This document shows positions 45,067 through 53,255 of a stretch of 64,000 bases of DNA, in pieces. Position 1 is the first letter of the stretch, and every line of letters starts with the position of its first letter. Under the pieces are notes generated by a model that saw nothing but the letters and a program-made list of their open reading frames with translations, searched no databases and was not told where the DNA came from. The translations under genes and the position numbers were made by a program. The stretch is from contig NZ_VTTH01000002.1 of NCBI RefSeq assembly GCF_008831265.1, positions 864,700-928,699 on the forward strand. The letters are read 5' to 3'. Source of the DNA: Lacisediminimonas profundi (lineage in GTDB: Bacteria; Pseudomonadota; Gammaproteobacteria; Burkholderiales; Burkholderiaceae_D).

Positions 45067-46413
45067 ATGAATCTTTACGCAAAACTCAAGGCCCGCGCGG
45101 CCCAGGGCAGACCAGTCCGGGTGGGCCTGATCGGCGCTGGCAAATTCGGCTCGATGTACCTGTCGCAGGTGCCACGCACGCCCGGCACCCATCTGGTCGG
45201 GATTGCCGATCTGTCAGTCGAACGTGCCCGCGCCGCGCTGAAAAACGTGCATTGGCAGGAACAGCGCTATGCGGCAGCATCGCTGGAGCAAGCCGCGAAG
45301 GACGGCACCACCGCCATTATCGAAGACAGCATGGCGCTGATCGCATCCCCCTTCATCGACGTCGTGATCGATGCGACTGGCAGCCCGTCCGCCGGCATTG
45401 CCCATGTGCTGGCCTGCTGCGAGCACAAGAAGCACATCGTGATGGTGAATGTCGAAGCCGATGCGCTGGCCGGGCCGCTGCTCAAGCGCCGCGCCGATGA
45501 AGCGGGCATCGTCTACTCGCTGGCCTACGGCGACCAGCCGGCGCTGATCTGCGAGATGGTCGACTGGGCGCGCGCGGCCGGCTTCGAAGTCATCGCTGCC
45601 GGCAAGGGCACCAAATACCTGCCGACCTACCACGCCTCGACACCGGCCACCGTGTGGGACCACTACGGCCTGACTGCCGAACAGGCCCAACAGGGCGGCA
45701 TGAACGCGCAAATGTTCAACAGTTTCCTTGACGGCACCAAGAGTGCGATCGAAATGGCGGCGGTGTCCAATGCCACCGGATTGCGCGCCCCTGACGGACT
45801 GCGCTTCCCGCCGGTGGGCGTGGACGACCTGGCCCGTGTGCTGCGCCCACGCGAGGACGGCGGCATCCTTGAGCATCGCGGACAGGTGGAAGTGATCTCC
45901 AGCCTGGAGCGCGACGCGCGCCCGGTGTTCCGCGACCTGCGCTGGGGCGTGTATGTGACCTTTGCTGCCGGCAGCGAATATGTAGAGCGCTGCTTCAAGG
46001 AATATGGCCTGGTGACCGACCCCAGCGGCAAGTACTCGTCGATGTACAAGCCGTTCCACCTGATCGGTCTGGAACTGGGCATCAGCGTGGCCTCGGTCGC
46101 ATTGCGCGGCGAGGCGACCGGCGCTCCCGTTGGCTGGGGCGGCGATGTCGTGGCCACCGCCAAACGCGACCTGGCTGCCGGCGAGGCGCTGGATGGCGAA
46201 GGCGGCTTCACGGTATACGGCAAGCTGATGCCGGCGCAGGACTCGATGCGATTGAAGGGCCTGCCGCTCGGGCTGGCGCATGGCGTCAAATTGAAGCGGG
46301 TGGTACGGGCCGGGGAAGCGGTCAGCTGGGATGATGTTGGCTATGACGCGAACTCACAAGCGGTGCGGTTCAGGCGGGAGATGGAGGCGGTGTTCGCCAG
46401 GGAGATCGGGTAA
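45067..46413 (+). CDS. NAD(P)-dependent oxidoreductase with SAF domain
   Basis: A 448-residue protein. The Rossmann start VRVGLIGAGKFGSMYL is followed by a homoserine-dehydrogenase-like/DapB-like catalytic region, and the C-terminal quarter (AKRDLAAGEALDGEGGFTVYGKLMP) is a SAF domain like those in the AFP/FlgA/NeuB families. Proteins with this architecture are annotated as NAD(P)H-dependent oxidoreductases, and their substrates are mostly unknown. It stands alone in a region of unrelated genes. The ribosome site is CAGGAGC. Confidence 0.8.
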   Translation: MNLYAKLKARAAQGRPVRVGLIGAGKFGSMYLSQVPRTPGTHLVGIADLSVERARAALKNVHWQEQRYAAASLEQAAKDGTTAIIEDSMALIASPFIDVVIDATGSPSAGIAHVLACCEHKKHIVMVNVEADALAGPLLKRRADEAGIVYSLAYGDQPALICEMVDWARAAGFEVIAAGKGTKYLPTYHASTPATVWDHYGLTAEQAQQGGMNAQMFNSFLDGTKSAIEMAAVSNATGLRAPDGLRFPPVGVDDLARVLRPREDGGILEHRGQVEVISSLERDARPVFRDLRWGVYVTFAAGSEYVERCFKEYGLVTDPSGKYSSMYKPFHLIGLELGISVASVALRGEATGAPVGWGGDVVATAKRDLAAGEALDGEGGFTVYGKLMPAQDSMRLKGLPLGLAHGVKLKRVVRAGEAVSWDDVGYDANSQAVRFRREMEAVFAREIG

Positions 46414-46509
46414 AAATAGTGGGGTCAGACTCGATATGGATTAGAGATATTGGTAAATGACGGGATCAGAATCAACATAATTTATATCGAGTCTGACCCC
46501 GTTATTTTT
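46412..46509. repeat. REP-like pair B
   Basis: GGGGTCAGACTCGATAT (46421-46437) and its exact complement (46484-46500), 46 bases apart, with AAAAATA/TTATTTTT edges. It lies between the convergent stops of the SAF oxidoreductase and LuxR genes. Confidence 0.93.
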
Positions 46510-47698
46510 AATGGCGAATCGGCGGCGTCGAGTTTTGTAACAGGCGCAGCAGGTCGGCCTGCCTGGTCGTGCCGGTCTTGGAGAACATGTGCTGCAGGTG
46601 GGTGCGAATGGTCGGCTCGGTGACGCCGAGCATGTCGGCGGCCTCTGTGCCGCCCAACCCCTGGGAAAGCGCCAGCAGCACGCGCAGTTCACCGCCGGTG
46701 AGTTTATGCAGCCTGGCGAATGCCTCACCCGGCATGAGTGGCGCCTGGGCGGGATCCTGCATGAACACGGCGACTGATGCAGCAAACGGTGCAAGAATGC
46801 CGCTGCGCTCACCACCCTGGATCGGAAGGAGGGTCGCAACGTAGCCGCCGCCGACGCCATCCGGAATCGCCACGGAATGTTGGCTTATATCCGTGTCGGC
46901 GTCATCTCGCGTCGCATCCTCAATCGCCTTCGACAGTGCAGCGCGAGCCGCTGAATCGGTAGGAGAAACCCGATTGCTAACAAGGCAAATCGAATTGCCG
47001 GACTTGATCTGGCGCTCGGCAGCCTGGTTCATGTAAACGACGCGGCCATCGCGCGCCGTGAGGAAAACACCAGAAACAAGTCCATCAAGCGTCTTTTCCA
47101 GCATCTCCGACCGCAGCGCGCGGATATCCAGCGCATCCGAAATGGCGAGTGCACGACATACGTGTGGAGAGAGTAGCTTGAACAGACAGACATCACGCTC
47201 TTGGTAATGCGATGCGTTTTCGCTCCGGGAGGCATGCAGGGAAGCAATGCAGCCCCCGGTCCGCAATGCGGGAAACCAGATCATATCCAGCAGTCCGAAC
47301 GGCTGTAGCACCTCTCGAAAAAAGCGGCTATCGAGCAACTGGCAACGATCCATCGAGAGTGCGCTGACGTCGCCGATATTCGAGACGACATCGGCAGCGG
47401 CCATTGGACTTTCCGCGTACTGACTTCCCAATTTTTCCAGGAATTCCGGCTGATATCCGAATACGAACAACTGGTCGCTTTGCACGTGCCGCAGATCATG
47501 AACGCATATTCCGCCCCCCGTGCTTTCACAGATATCTGCAAGCTTTCGACAAGTCGCCTCCCAGCGCTGCGGATCGAGCGCACAGTCATAGATCGCACCT
47601 ATCAAGTCGGATAACTCGTGGGCGGAAAGTCGCTCAAGGCCGATCACGGCAGAACCGTCCAGGCGCAGGCATGCCGAGGAGCCATGCCATGAAAACAT
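46508..47698 (-). CDS. LuxR-family HTH regulator with PAS-like region
   Basis: A 396-residue regulator. The C-terminal HTH (LTGGELRVLLALSQGLGGTEAADMLGVTEPTIRTHLQHMFSK) is of LuxR/FixJ type. The N-terminal two thirds look like PAS/GAF sensing domains (GRVVYMNQAAERQIKSG is a typical PAS segment). No autoinducer-binding domain or synthase is obvious, so it is probably an orphan sensor. Its stop abuts a REP-like arm (the sequence after TAA is AAATAACGGGGTC). Confidence 0.85.
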   Translation of the reverse strand: MFSWHGSSACLRLDGSAVIGLERLSAHELSDLIGAIYDCALDPQRWEATCRKLADICESTGGGICVHDLRHVQSDQLFVFGYQPEFLEKLGSQYAESPMAAADVVSNIGDVSALSMDRCQLLDSRFFREVLQPFGLLDMIWFPALRTGGCIASLHASRSENASHYQERDVCLFKLLSPHVCRALAISDALDIRALRSEMLEKTLDGLVSGVFLTARDGRVVYMNQAAERQIKSGNSICLVSNRVSPTDSAARAALSKAIEDATRDDADTDISQHSVAIPDGVGGGYVATLLPIQGGERSGILAPFAASVAVFMQDPAQAPLMPGEAFARLHKLTGGELRVLLALSQGLGGTEAADMLGVTEPTIRTHLQHMFSKTGTTRQADLLRLLQNSTPPIRH

Positions 47699-47993
47699 CC
47701 GGGGAATGGCTGCAGGAATGCGCGCCAGGCAACACGTCCGATCGCGTCGAATCCGGTGCAGAAGCTGCCAGCGGACATGCCCATGAGAAACCTCATATTT
47801 TTCTCTTGATTTCGCATTGACCGTAACAGGAAAAAGTCAAATTCGCCAGTCGCATCATCGCTTCCGATGAGGCAGCGCGAAGCATCATTGCCTATGCTGG
47901 AAAACTGATCAAGGCGGCCCTTGCACATCGCGGTGATACCGCATTAACGAGGTGCAAGGGAATTCACTCGACACTTCTCACCAGGAGTTGCAA

Positions 47994-48287
47994 ATGACAA
48001 AGGAACCCGACACCGGAGACAGCGAACGGCAGTGCCGGCCTGTCGCATCCATCGCACTGAGAACTGGCGGCGCAATCTGCGCCATGATTCTCGGTGGACT
48101 ATCCATTGCCTCGTGCAGTTCAAGCGTGGCCGACGCTTCCACAGCCAACGCGGCCCAGGCCAGCACCGAGATCAAAACAGCCGCCGCAACACTGTTTATC
48201 CCTGAACGGCTCGATCACACAGTGGTAAATCAACACAGCACCGCACACGATTCGGACTTGCCCGGAGCGTCCATCGGCGAAAAATAA
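47994..48287 (+). CDS. Small predicted lipoprotein
   Basis: A 97-residue protein with a hydrophobic stretch ending LSIASC (Cys41), a lipobox-like site followed by Ser-rich disordered sequence. The start at 47994 is preceded by CCAGGAG. No family is recognised. The stop codon runs into the composite repeat C. Function unknown. Confidence 0.55.
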   Translation: MTKEPDTGDSERQCRPVASIALRTGGAICAMILGGLSIASCSSSVADASTANAAQASTEIKTAAATLFIPERLDHTVVNQHSTAHDSDLPGASIGEK

Positions 48288-48370
48288 ATTGGGGTCCGAC
48301 TCGATATAAATCACATCAAGTCTGACCCCAAGCTATTGACCACAATTTATTTATATCGAGTCTGACCCCG
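48284..48370. repeat. Composite REP-like repeat C
   Basis: AAATTGGGGTCCGACTCGAT, a partly complementary ATCAAGTCTGACCCC, then a third arm TATATCGAGTCTGACCCC. It is a near-identical twin of 48855-48952, and the two flank the DUF2703 gene. Confidence 0.92.
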
Positions 48371-48470
48371 TTATATTTCAAGAACTTCAGGAAAATCTGG
48401 CCGTCCAACCCGGTTCACCATGCACGCGCCGTTTGGCTGAGATGTCGGGTGTCAGGAAAAGGAGGCAGTC

Positions 48471-48860
48471 ATGATTGCGCTACCGATAATCTGGCAGCGC
48501 CTCTTGAGCGAAGACGGCAAGACCTGTGACCGCTGCAATGCGACATACGAGGAGATGCTGCGGGCGGTGGGCAAGCTAAAGGAATCGCTGCGCCCGCTGG
48601 GTATCGACCCGATGCTTGAGGTCAAAGAGCTGGATGTCAAGTCATTCGAGGCCAACCCTTCTGAGTCAAACCGCATCTGGATCGGGGGTAGACCTATGGA
48701 GGAATGGCTCGATGCGAGCGTCGGAAGCAGTCCTTGCTGTTCTGTTTGTGGTGACTCGAAATGCCGGACCGTTGAGGTGGAGGGAAACACGTTTGAGGTC
48801 ATTCCCGAGAAGCTCTTGGTCAAGGCTTCTTTGGTCGCTGCCTCACAATTGTTGAAATAA
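48471..48860 (+). CDS. DUF2703-family protein
   Basis: A 129-residue protein matching the DUF2703 pattern: WQRLLSEDGKTCDRC (a CxxC), GKLKESLRPLGIDPMLEVKEL, SNRIWIGGRPMEEWLDASVG, then CCSVCGDSKCRTVEV and a C-terminal PEKLLVKASLVAASQL. The Cys clusters suggest metal or thiol chemistry; the family is sometimes near mercury or arsenic genes, but none is here. It has a strong AAAAGGAGG ribosome site. It is enclosed between two near-identical REP-like composites, so it may have moved as a cassette. Confidence 0.82.
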   Translation: MIALPIIWQRLLSEDGKTCDRCNATYEEMLRAVGKLKESLRPLGIDPMLEVKELDVKSFEANPSESNRIWIGGRPMEEWLDASVGSSPCCSVCGDSKCRTVEVEGNTFEVIPEKLLVKASLVAASQLLK

Positions 48861-48952
48861 ATTGGGGTCAGACTCGATACAAATCACATCAAGTCTGACC
48901 CCAAGCTATTGAGCACAATTTATTTATATCGAGTCTGATCCCAATTTATTTT
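48855..48952. repeat. Composite REP-like repeat D
   Basis: The same three-arm composition and order as repeat C. It starts at the stop codon of the DUF2703 gene and ends at the stop of the convergent transporter gene. Confidence 0.92.
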
Positions 48953-49404
48953 TTCCCATCCGCGACCTGGGTTATGACCAGTCCAACGATCAGCAATCCG
49001 ACGCCAAACAGTCTGGTGAGACTCACTGGCCGGACAACCGCGCCCAACAAGCCAAAATTATCGATGACGACAGAGACAATGATCTGGGCAGATACAGCGC
49101 AGACAATGAAATTGGCAACGCCGATCCTGGGGGCAAGGATCGTGGCACTGATCACATAAAAGCCGACAATGACGCCGCCGAGGTAATCGATTGGCCTGAT
49201 GGCGCCTAGCTCGCGCAAGTCAGGAAGCGATTTGGTGAAGAAGAGAGCGCAAGCCAGAGAGAACAAGAAGCTGACACCGAACAGCACCACAGGAGCGTGC
49301 ACCGCATCCCCGATTGTCCTTCCCAATCGACCATTCAGAATGGCCATTACAGGAATGAATGCGCCGGCCAGCGCGGCCCACAATAACAATCTGCTTGAAA
49401 TCAT
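48946..49404 (-). CDS. DMT-type transporter, YdcZ/DUF606 family
   Basis: A 152-residue membrane protein with five predicted helices, ALAGAFIPVMAILNGRLGRTIGDAVHA and IVCAVSAQIIVSVVIDNFGLLG. It matches small drug/metabolite transporter-type YdcZ proteins in length and pattern. The ATG at 49404 is chosen; upstream codons in the same frame lack hydrophobic or conserved character. The stop codon coincides with the end of repeat D. Confidence 0.8.
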   Translation of the reverse strand: MISSRLLLWAALAGAFIPVMAILNGRLGRTIGDAVHAPVVLFGVSFLFSLACALFFTKSLPDLRELGAIRPIDYLGGVIVGFYVISATILAPRIGVANFIVCAVSAQIIVSVVIDNFGLLGAVVRPVSLTRLFGVGLLIVGLVITQVADGKK

Positions 49405-49581
49405 GCTGTCTTTGAGTTGATACGGTCCGGGACCATGGAGTCTATCACTGCGTGCATGGCCTGTTTCCTGAAGCTTCGGCGCCGGCAACAAGGAGAGCCG
49501 GGCTAAAAACTATTGGCGTCCGAGCGAAATCCGCCCGATATCCCCCTGCAAAAGTGGACGGAGCATTCCTGGCGACTGAAG

Positions 49582-49605
49582 TAATTCGAGTCTGCCCCCA
49601 ATTCA
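49582..49605. repeat. Solitary REP-like arm F
   Basis: On the minus strand, TGAATTGGGGGCAGACTCG directly follows the TAXI gene, with the TGA being its stop. It is a diverged single arm of the same family. Confidence 0.8.
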
Positions 49606-50592
49606 CTTGGCTATGCCTTGCTCACGCAGAAAACGCAGCGTCCCCGGGTGCAGCAACTCCGGCCGCGGTGCGGCATTCCATGTGTTCAAGGCTGTCGTCT
49701 CGCGCGCTTGCGGCAGTATCTCGCCGATCAAACGGTCGCCGCGATGCAGGGCCCGGGCCAGCCGGTAGGCTTGCTCCTCGTTGCGGTCGGGATGGGCCAG
49801 GATGAAACTCCACGAGCCCACAGAATTCAGCGGCTGGTCCTGGCCACGGAAACTGCCGGCGGGTAGTGTCAGCGCCTTCAGGAAAGCATGCCGGGCCAGG
49901 ATGCGTTCCCGCTCCCGGGCATCGGGCACGATGAAGCGCCCGCCCTGCGGTGCATTCATGACCGCGACGAATCCGGGCCAGCTGCTGCCTGCGCCCCACA
50001 GCGCGTCGACCTCGCCTTTGGCCAGCAGGCCCGGTCCCTCGCCGGCGCGGTCGAGGAATACCGCCTGGAAGTCGCGCGTCATGTCCATGCCCAGTCCGTC
50101 CAGCACGTAGCGCGCCAGCAGCACCAGTCCGGAACTACGGGCGCCGAATGCGACCCGCTTGCCACGCAGGTCCTGGATCGATCTTGCGGGCGAATCGGCG
50201 CGGACCACGAACATGCCGGGCTGCGAGTACATTGCGGCCACGATCGCCAGCCGCGCCGGCGGCCGTCCAGTGCCAATCCATGCCTCATGCGCCGCCTCTC
50301 CCTGCACCAGCCCGAAGTCGAGCTTGCCCTGCTCCAGCAGCGGAATGTTCTCCAGGCTGCCGCGGGTATTGCGCGCTTCGATCTTCAGCGCCGGGTCAGT
50401 CTGCGCGACGGTGCGAACTACCGCATCGCCATACACCGGAAAACCGCCGCCGTGGGTGGCGGTGCCAAGTGAAACGGTGAGGGGAAGCTCGGCTTGGGTC
50501 TGGGTCTGGGCCTGGGCTTGGGCCGCTCCCGGCAAGGCCGACAGCAGCATCATGCCGAAACCGGCAATCAAACGACGTCTGGACTGGATCAT
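49603..50592 (-). CDS. TAXI-family TRAP solute receptor
   Basis: A 329-residue periplasmic protein with signal peptide (MIQSRRRLIAGFGMM). The core matches TAXI receptors: SLGTATHGGGFPVYGDAVV, RNTRGSLENIPLLEQGKLDFGLVQG, and SIQDLRGKRVAFGARSSGLVLLAR. TAXI receptors feed fused TRAP permeases. No permease gene is adjacent, so it is an orphan or partners with a distant permease such as the one at the left edge. It is separated by only 19 bases from the upstream SapC gene in the same direction, so it may ride on the export cluster's transcript. The stop is overlapped by a REP-like arm. Confidence 0.88.
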   Translation of the reverse strand: MIQSRRRLIAGFGMMLLSALPGAAQAQAQTQTQAELPLTVSLGTATHGGGFPVYGDAVVRTVAQTDPALKIEARNTRGSLENIPLLEQGKLDFGLVQGEAAHEAWIGTGRPPARLAIVAAMYSQPGMFVVRADSPARSIQDLRGKRVAFGARSSGLVLLARYVLDGLGMDMTRDFQAVFLDRAGEGPGLLAKGEVDALWGAGSSWPGFVAVMNAPQGGRFIVPDARERERILARHAFLKALTLPAGSFRGQDQPLNSVGSWSFILAHPDRNEEQAYRLARALHRGDRLIGEILPQARETTALNTWNAAPRPELLHPGTLRFLREQGIAK

Positions 50593-50611
50593 GGCGTACG
50601 TCCTCTGGCAA

Positions 50612-51346
50612 CTAGGCCGGCACACTGCTTTCGTCCATCCTGCGCGCCAGGCGCGCGACGTTGCCCAGCGAAAGCAGGTGCGCATGAATCCATCCAAGGT
50701 AACCGGAGCGCAGCAGCGACACACTCTGCTCGTCGCCCAACTGGCCCAAACGCACTTCATCGACCACCCACAAGCCTTCCAGCTGCTGCTTCTTCCCTTC
50801 CCGCTCGACAGCAATCACTTTCGGCACCAGCAGGCCAAGTTCGGCCAGCCTGGCGGCGAAGGCGCTGGTGCGCGTCATTTCGGTATGGAACAGGCGCAGG
50901 AAGTCGAGCACGTTCTTCAGATATGCGGCTTCCTGCCCGTCGGCGCCGAACAACGCTTCACCGCTGGCTTCGCCCAGGTACTCGCAGGCTTCGTCGATGC
51001 ACACGGTCAGGTCTTCGCTGGCATCGGTGCCGGCCAGCACGAAGGGATAGCGGCGCGCAAATGCCGGCAGGTAGGTATTGGGACTCCAGCGCCCCTGTTC
51101 GTCGACGAACAGGTTGCGGTTGGCTTCCAGCCCGAGCAGCGCCGCCATGGTGAACGGTCCGCCCTCCTGTCCGACGAACACGATCGGGTAGTCGCGCGCC
51201 GCTTCGGCCAGTTCGCTGCCTGCGAGCAGGACCGAATTGGTCTTTGCCGCAAAGGAAAAATCATTCTGCCTGACGTCGATCTTCAGCTTGTGGTGACGGT
51301 CCCGGTTCAAGGGCACCGCACGCTCGTAAAAAACCATGTCTGTCAT
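50612..51346 (-). CDS. SapC-family protein
   Basis: A 244-residue soluble protein that begins MTDMVFYERAVPLNRDRHHKL. It matches the SapC family (named from an S-layer-associated Campylobacter protein): ILLAGSELAEAARDYPIVFVG, ALLGLEANRNLFVDEQGRW, YLPAFARRYPFVL. SapC relatives often sit in gene clusters for surface proteins with T1SS-like exporters; their activity is not known. It is the second-to-last gene of the cluster, 80 bases after the GAF-HlyD gene. The start 51346 has GGGAG upstream. Confidence 0.85.
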   Translation of the reverse strand: MTDMVFYERAVPLNRDRHHKLKIDVRQNDFSFAAKTNSVLLAGSELAEAARDYPIVFVGQEGGPFTMAALLGLEANRNLFVDEQGRWSPNTYLPAFARRYPFVLAGTDASEDLTVCIDEACEYLGEASGEALFGADGQEAAYLKNVLDFLRLFHTEMTRTSAFAARLAELGLLVPKVIAVEREGKKQQLEGLWVVDEVRLGQLGDEQSVSLLRSGYLGWIHAHLLSLGNVARLARRMDESSVPA

Positions 51347-51426
51347 TTTTTCGCTCCCATGAAAAAGCCCCCTCCCCGCCCGCCCCTTGCGAACGAGGGA
51401 TACATTCATTCATCCGGACATCCCGA

Positions 51427-53253
51427 TCAGATCCACAGTGTCAGCCGCAAGTAATCCACCAGCCGATGCGTCAGCACCCAGGCCAGCGGACGGTAACCGA
51501 CATGGACCTTGGCCACGCCGGTCATGCCCGGACGCCACCACGATGGATGCGGCGCAGTGGTTTCGGCGCGCACCGGAAAGGTATTGTGGCCGTCCTTGAC
51601 GCCGGCTGCCGGCGTGATGCGGCGCACCCGCATGTCGTAGGTCTGGTTCGGATTGCTCACCAGCATGATCGATGCATCCTGGCCGACTTGCAGCGCATGG
51701 ATGTCGCGCTCCTTGACCGAGATCTCGGCATACAGCCGGTCGACCCGGGCAACCTTGACCACCGTGTCGCCACGCTTGACCGCGCCGCCAAGGTTCTTCC
51801 TGGGCTCGCCCTCCACCACCACGCCTGAAATCGGCGACGTCACGCTGGCATGCTTGAGGCGGAATTCGACCTGCTCCAGTTTAGCCTGCGCCTGTTCCAC
51901 CTGGGCCTCGGCGATGCGCATTTCGGACAATTGGCTGGCGGCGCGCCGCTTCTCGACTTCGCGGCTGTTCTGCGCAATGTCTGCCAGTGCGGCTGCCCGC
52001 TCCAGCATCAACTCCCGGACCGACAGCGAAAACACTGTCTCCCCGGCGCGCACCGCGGCGCCCAGCGTGGCGTTACTGGAGTCGATATAGCCGTCGAAGG
52101 GCGCCCCGACGAAGGCCATGTCGTCGGTCTTGACCATGAAACTGCCCTCGACCGAATACGGCAGCGGCGCCAGCATCAGGAGCAGCAAAGCGAGTGCCAG
52201 CCCGATCGAAAAACGCCGGCCTTCGGCCGTCATCGGTCGCAGTTGGCGCGGCAGGCTGCGCCACATTTCGGCGCCGATGCGCCTGAACACGTTGCGCTGC
52301 GCTTTTTCCAGGTCGCGCAGCGGCCGCGCCACCTGGTCGCACAGCAGGCGCAGCATCCATGTCTCGGCAGCTGAAAACGCGCTTGCCTGCCGTTCGCAGA
52401 CGATGGCGCCGAGCTTGTCCTGCCGCTTGTCCTGCCCATACGTGAGCGGCAGCGTCAGCATGTGCCCCGGTTGGGCCGCTTCCACATATTGGCGATGAGC
52501 GCGGGTCACGACCTTGCCGGAATCGGGCCAGGCGATCTCCTTGCCCTGCAGCAGCGCCTCCTGCCCGGCCTCCTCCAGCAGTTCGGAGATTTCGCTACGG
52601 CGCTGGACTTTCTCGCTGTGACTGACGGCACGCAAGCGCAAACCGTCGCGCGCCATCCAGGCCAGGGACACCTGCTCGCAGCCGTATCGTTCGGTGAGGG
52701 CGTTGACGAAACCCAGCGCGGCTTGGTCGAAGCGCTCCGATTCCAGCACCTTGCCCAGCAGTTCGAGCGCCTGCGAATACTGGTTCACCTGGCGCTCGTT
52801 GTCATGGGTATTGCGGGTCTGCTCGTAGAAGCGCGGCACCCAGCCGACCAGCCGCATTTCACCCTCGGCCGGCACGCCCGCCGCATCCGGCACATGCACG
52901 CACAGCAGCAACTCGCGGTCAGCCGCCTGCGGCCGGAACAGCACCAGCGCAGCACGCCAGCCGCCCAACAGCACCTGGCCGGCCGCCACTTCCTGTTCCA
53001 GCGTCTGTTGCACCAGCTCGCCGGCCACGGTGGCGGTCAGCGCCGGCACCTGCTGCGTGCCGCCGGCCAGCACCGGCCAACTGTTGACCACGCTCCAGCC
53101 CTGGGTCGGCGGCTGTCCGGGCAGGCGCGTGTAGAGCGCGGCAAACTCGCCGTGCAGCGCGCGGCAGCCGGCCTCGGTCCATTGCTGCCAGAATTCATTC
53201 GGCTGGCCCTGGAATCCCCGCAAATCATCAAGGCTTGGTATCGATTCAGACAT
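51427..53253 (-). CDS. GAF-domain/HlyD fusion adaptor
   Basis: A 608-residue protein. Residues about 160-315 look like a GAF domain (QALELLGKVLESERFDQAAL, LTERYGCEQVSLAWM, LPLTYGQDKR). One membrane helix follows (about 349-363, GLALALLLLMLAPLPYS). A HlyD-type periplasmic part (about 365-608) has a hairpin of coiled coils (ELMLERAAALADIAQNSREVEKRRAASQLSEMR in pieces) and a lipoyl-like HASVTSPISGVVVEG. The N-terminal 155 residues are uncharacterised and cytosolic. This makes a membrane-fusion adaptor with a cytoplasmic sensory head. Two bases separate its start from the SecA-like stop. Confidence 0.83.
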   Translation of the reverse strand: MSESIPSLDDLRGFQGQPNEFWQQWTEAGCRALHGEFAALYTRLPGQPPTQGWSVVNSWPVLAGGTQQVPALTATVAGELVQQTLEQEVAAGQVLLGGWRAALVLFRPQAADRELLLCVHVPDAAGVPAEGEMRLVGWVPRFYEQTRNTHDNERQVNQYSQALELLGKVLESERFDQAALGFVNALTERYGCEQVSLAWMARDGLRLRAVSHSEKVQRRSEISELLEEAGQEALLQGKEIAWPDSGKVVTRAHRQYVEAAQPGHMLTLPLTYGQDKRQDKLGAIVCERQASAFSAAETWMLRLLCDQVARPLRDLEKAQRNVFRRIGAEMWRSLPRQLRPMTAEGRRFSIGLALALLLLMLAPLPYSVEGSFMVKTDDMAFVGAPFDGYIDSSNATLGAAVRAGETVFSLSVRELMLERAAALADIAQNSREVEKRRAASQLSEMRIAEAQVEQAQAKLEQVEFRLKHASVTSPISGVVVEGEPRKNLGGAVKRGDTVVKVARVDRLYAEISVKERDIHALQVGQDASIMLVSNPNQTYDMRVRRITPAAGVKDGHNTFPVRAETTAPHPSWWRPGMTGVAKVHVGYRPLAWVLTHRLVDYLRLTLWI

Positions 53254-53255
53254 GT

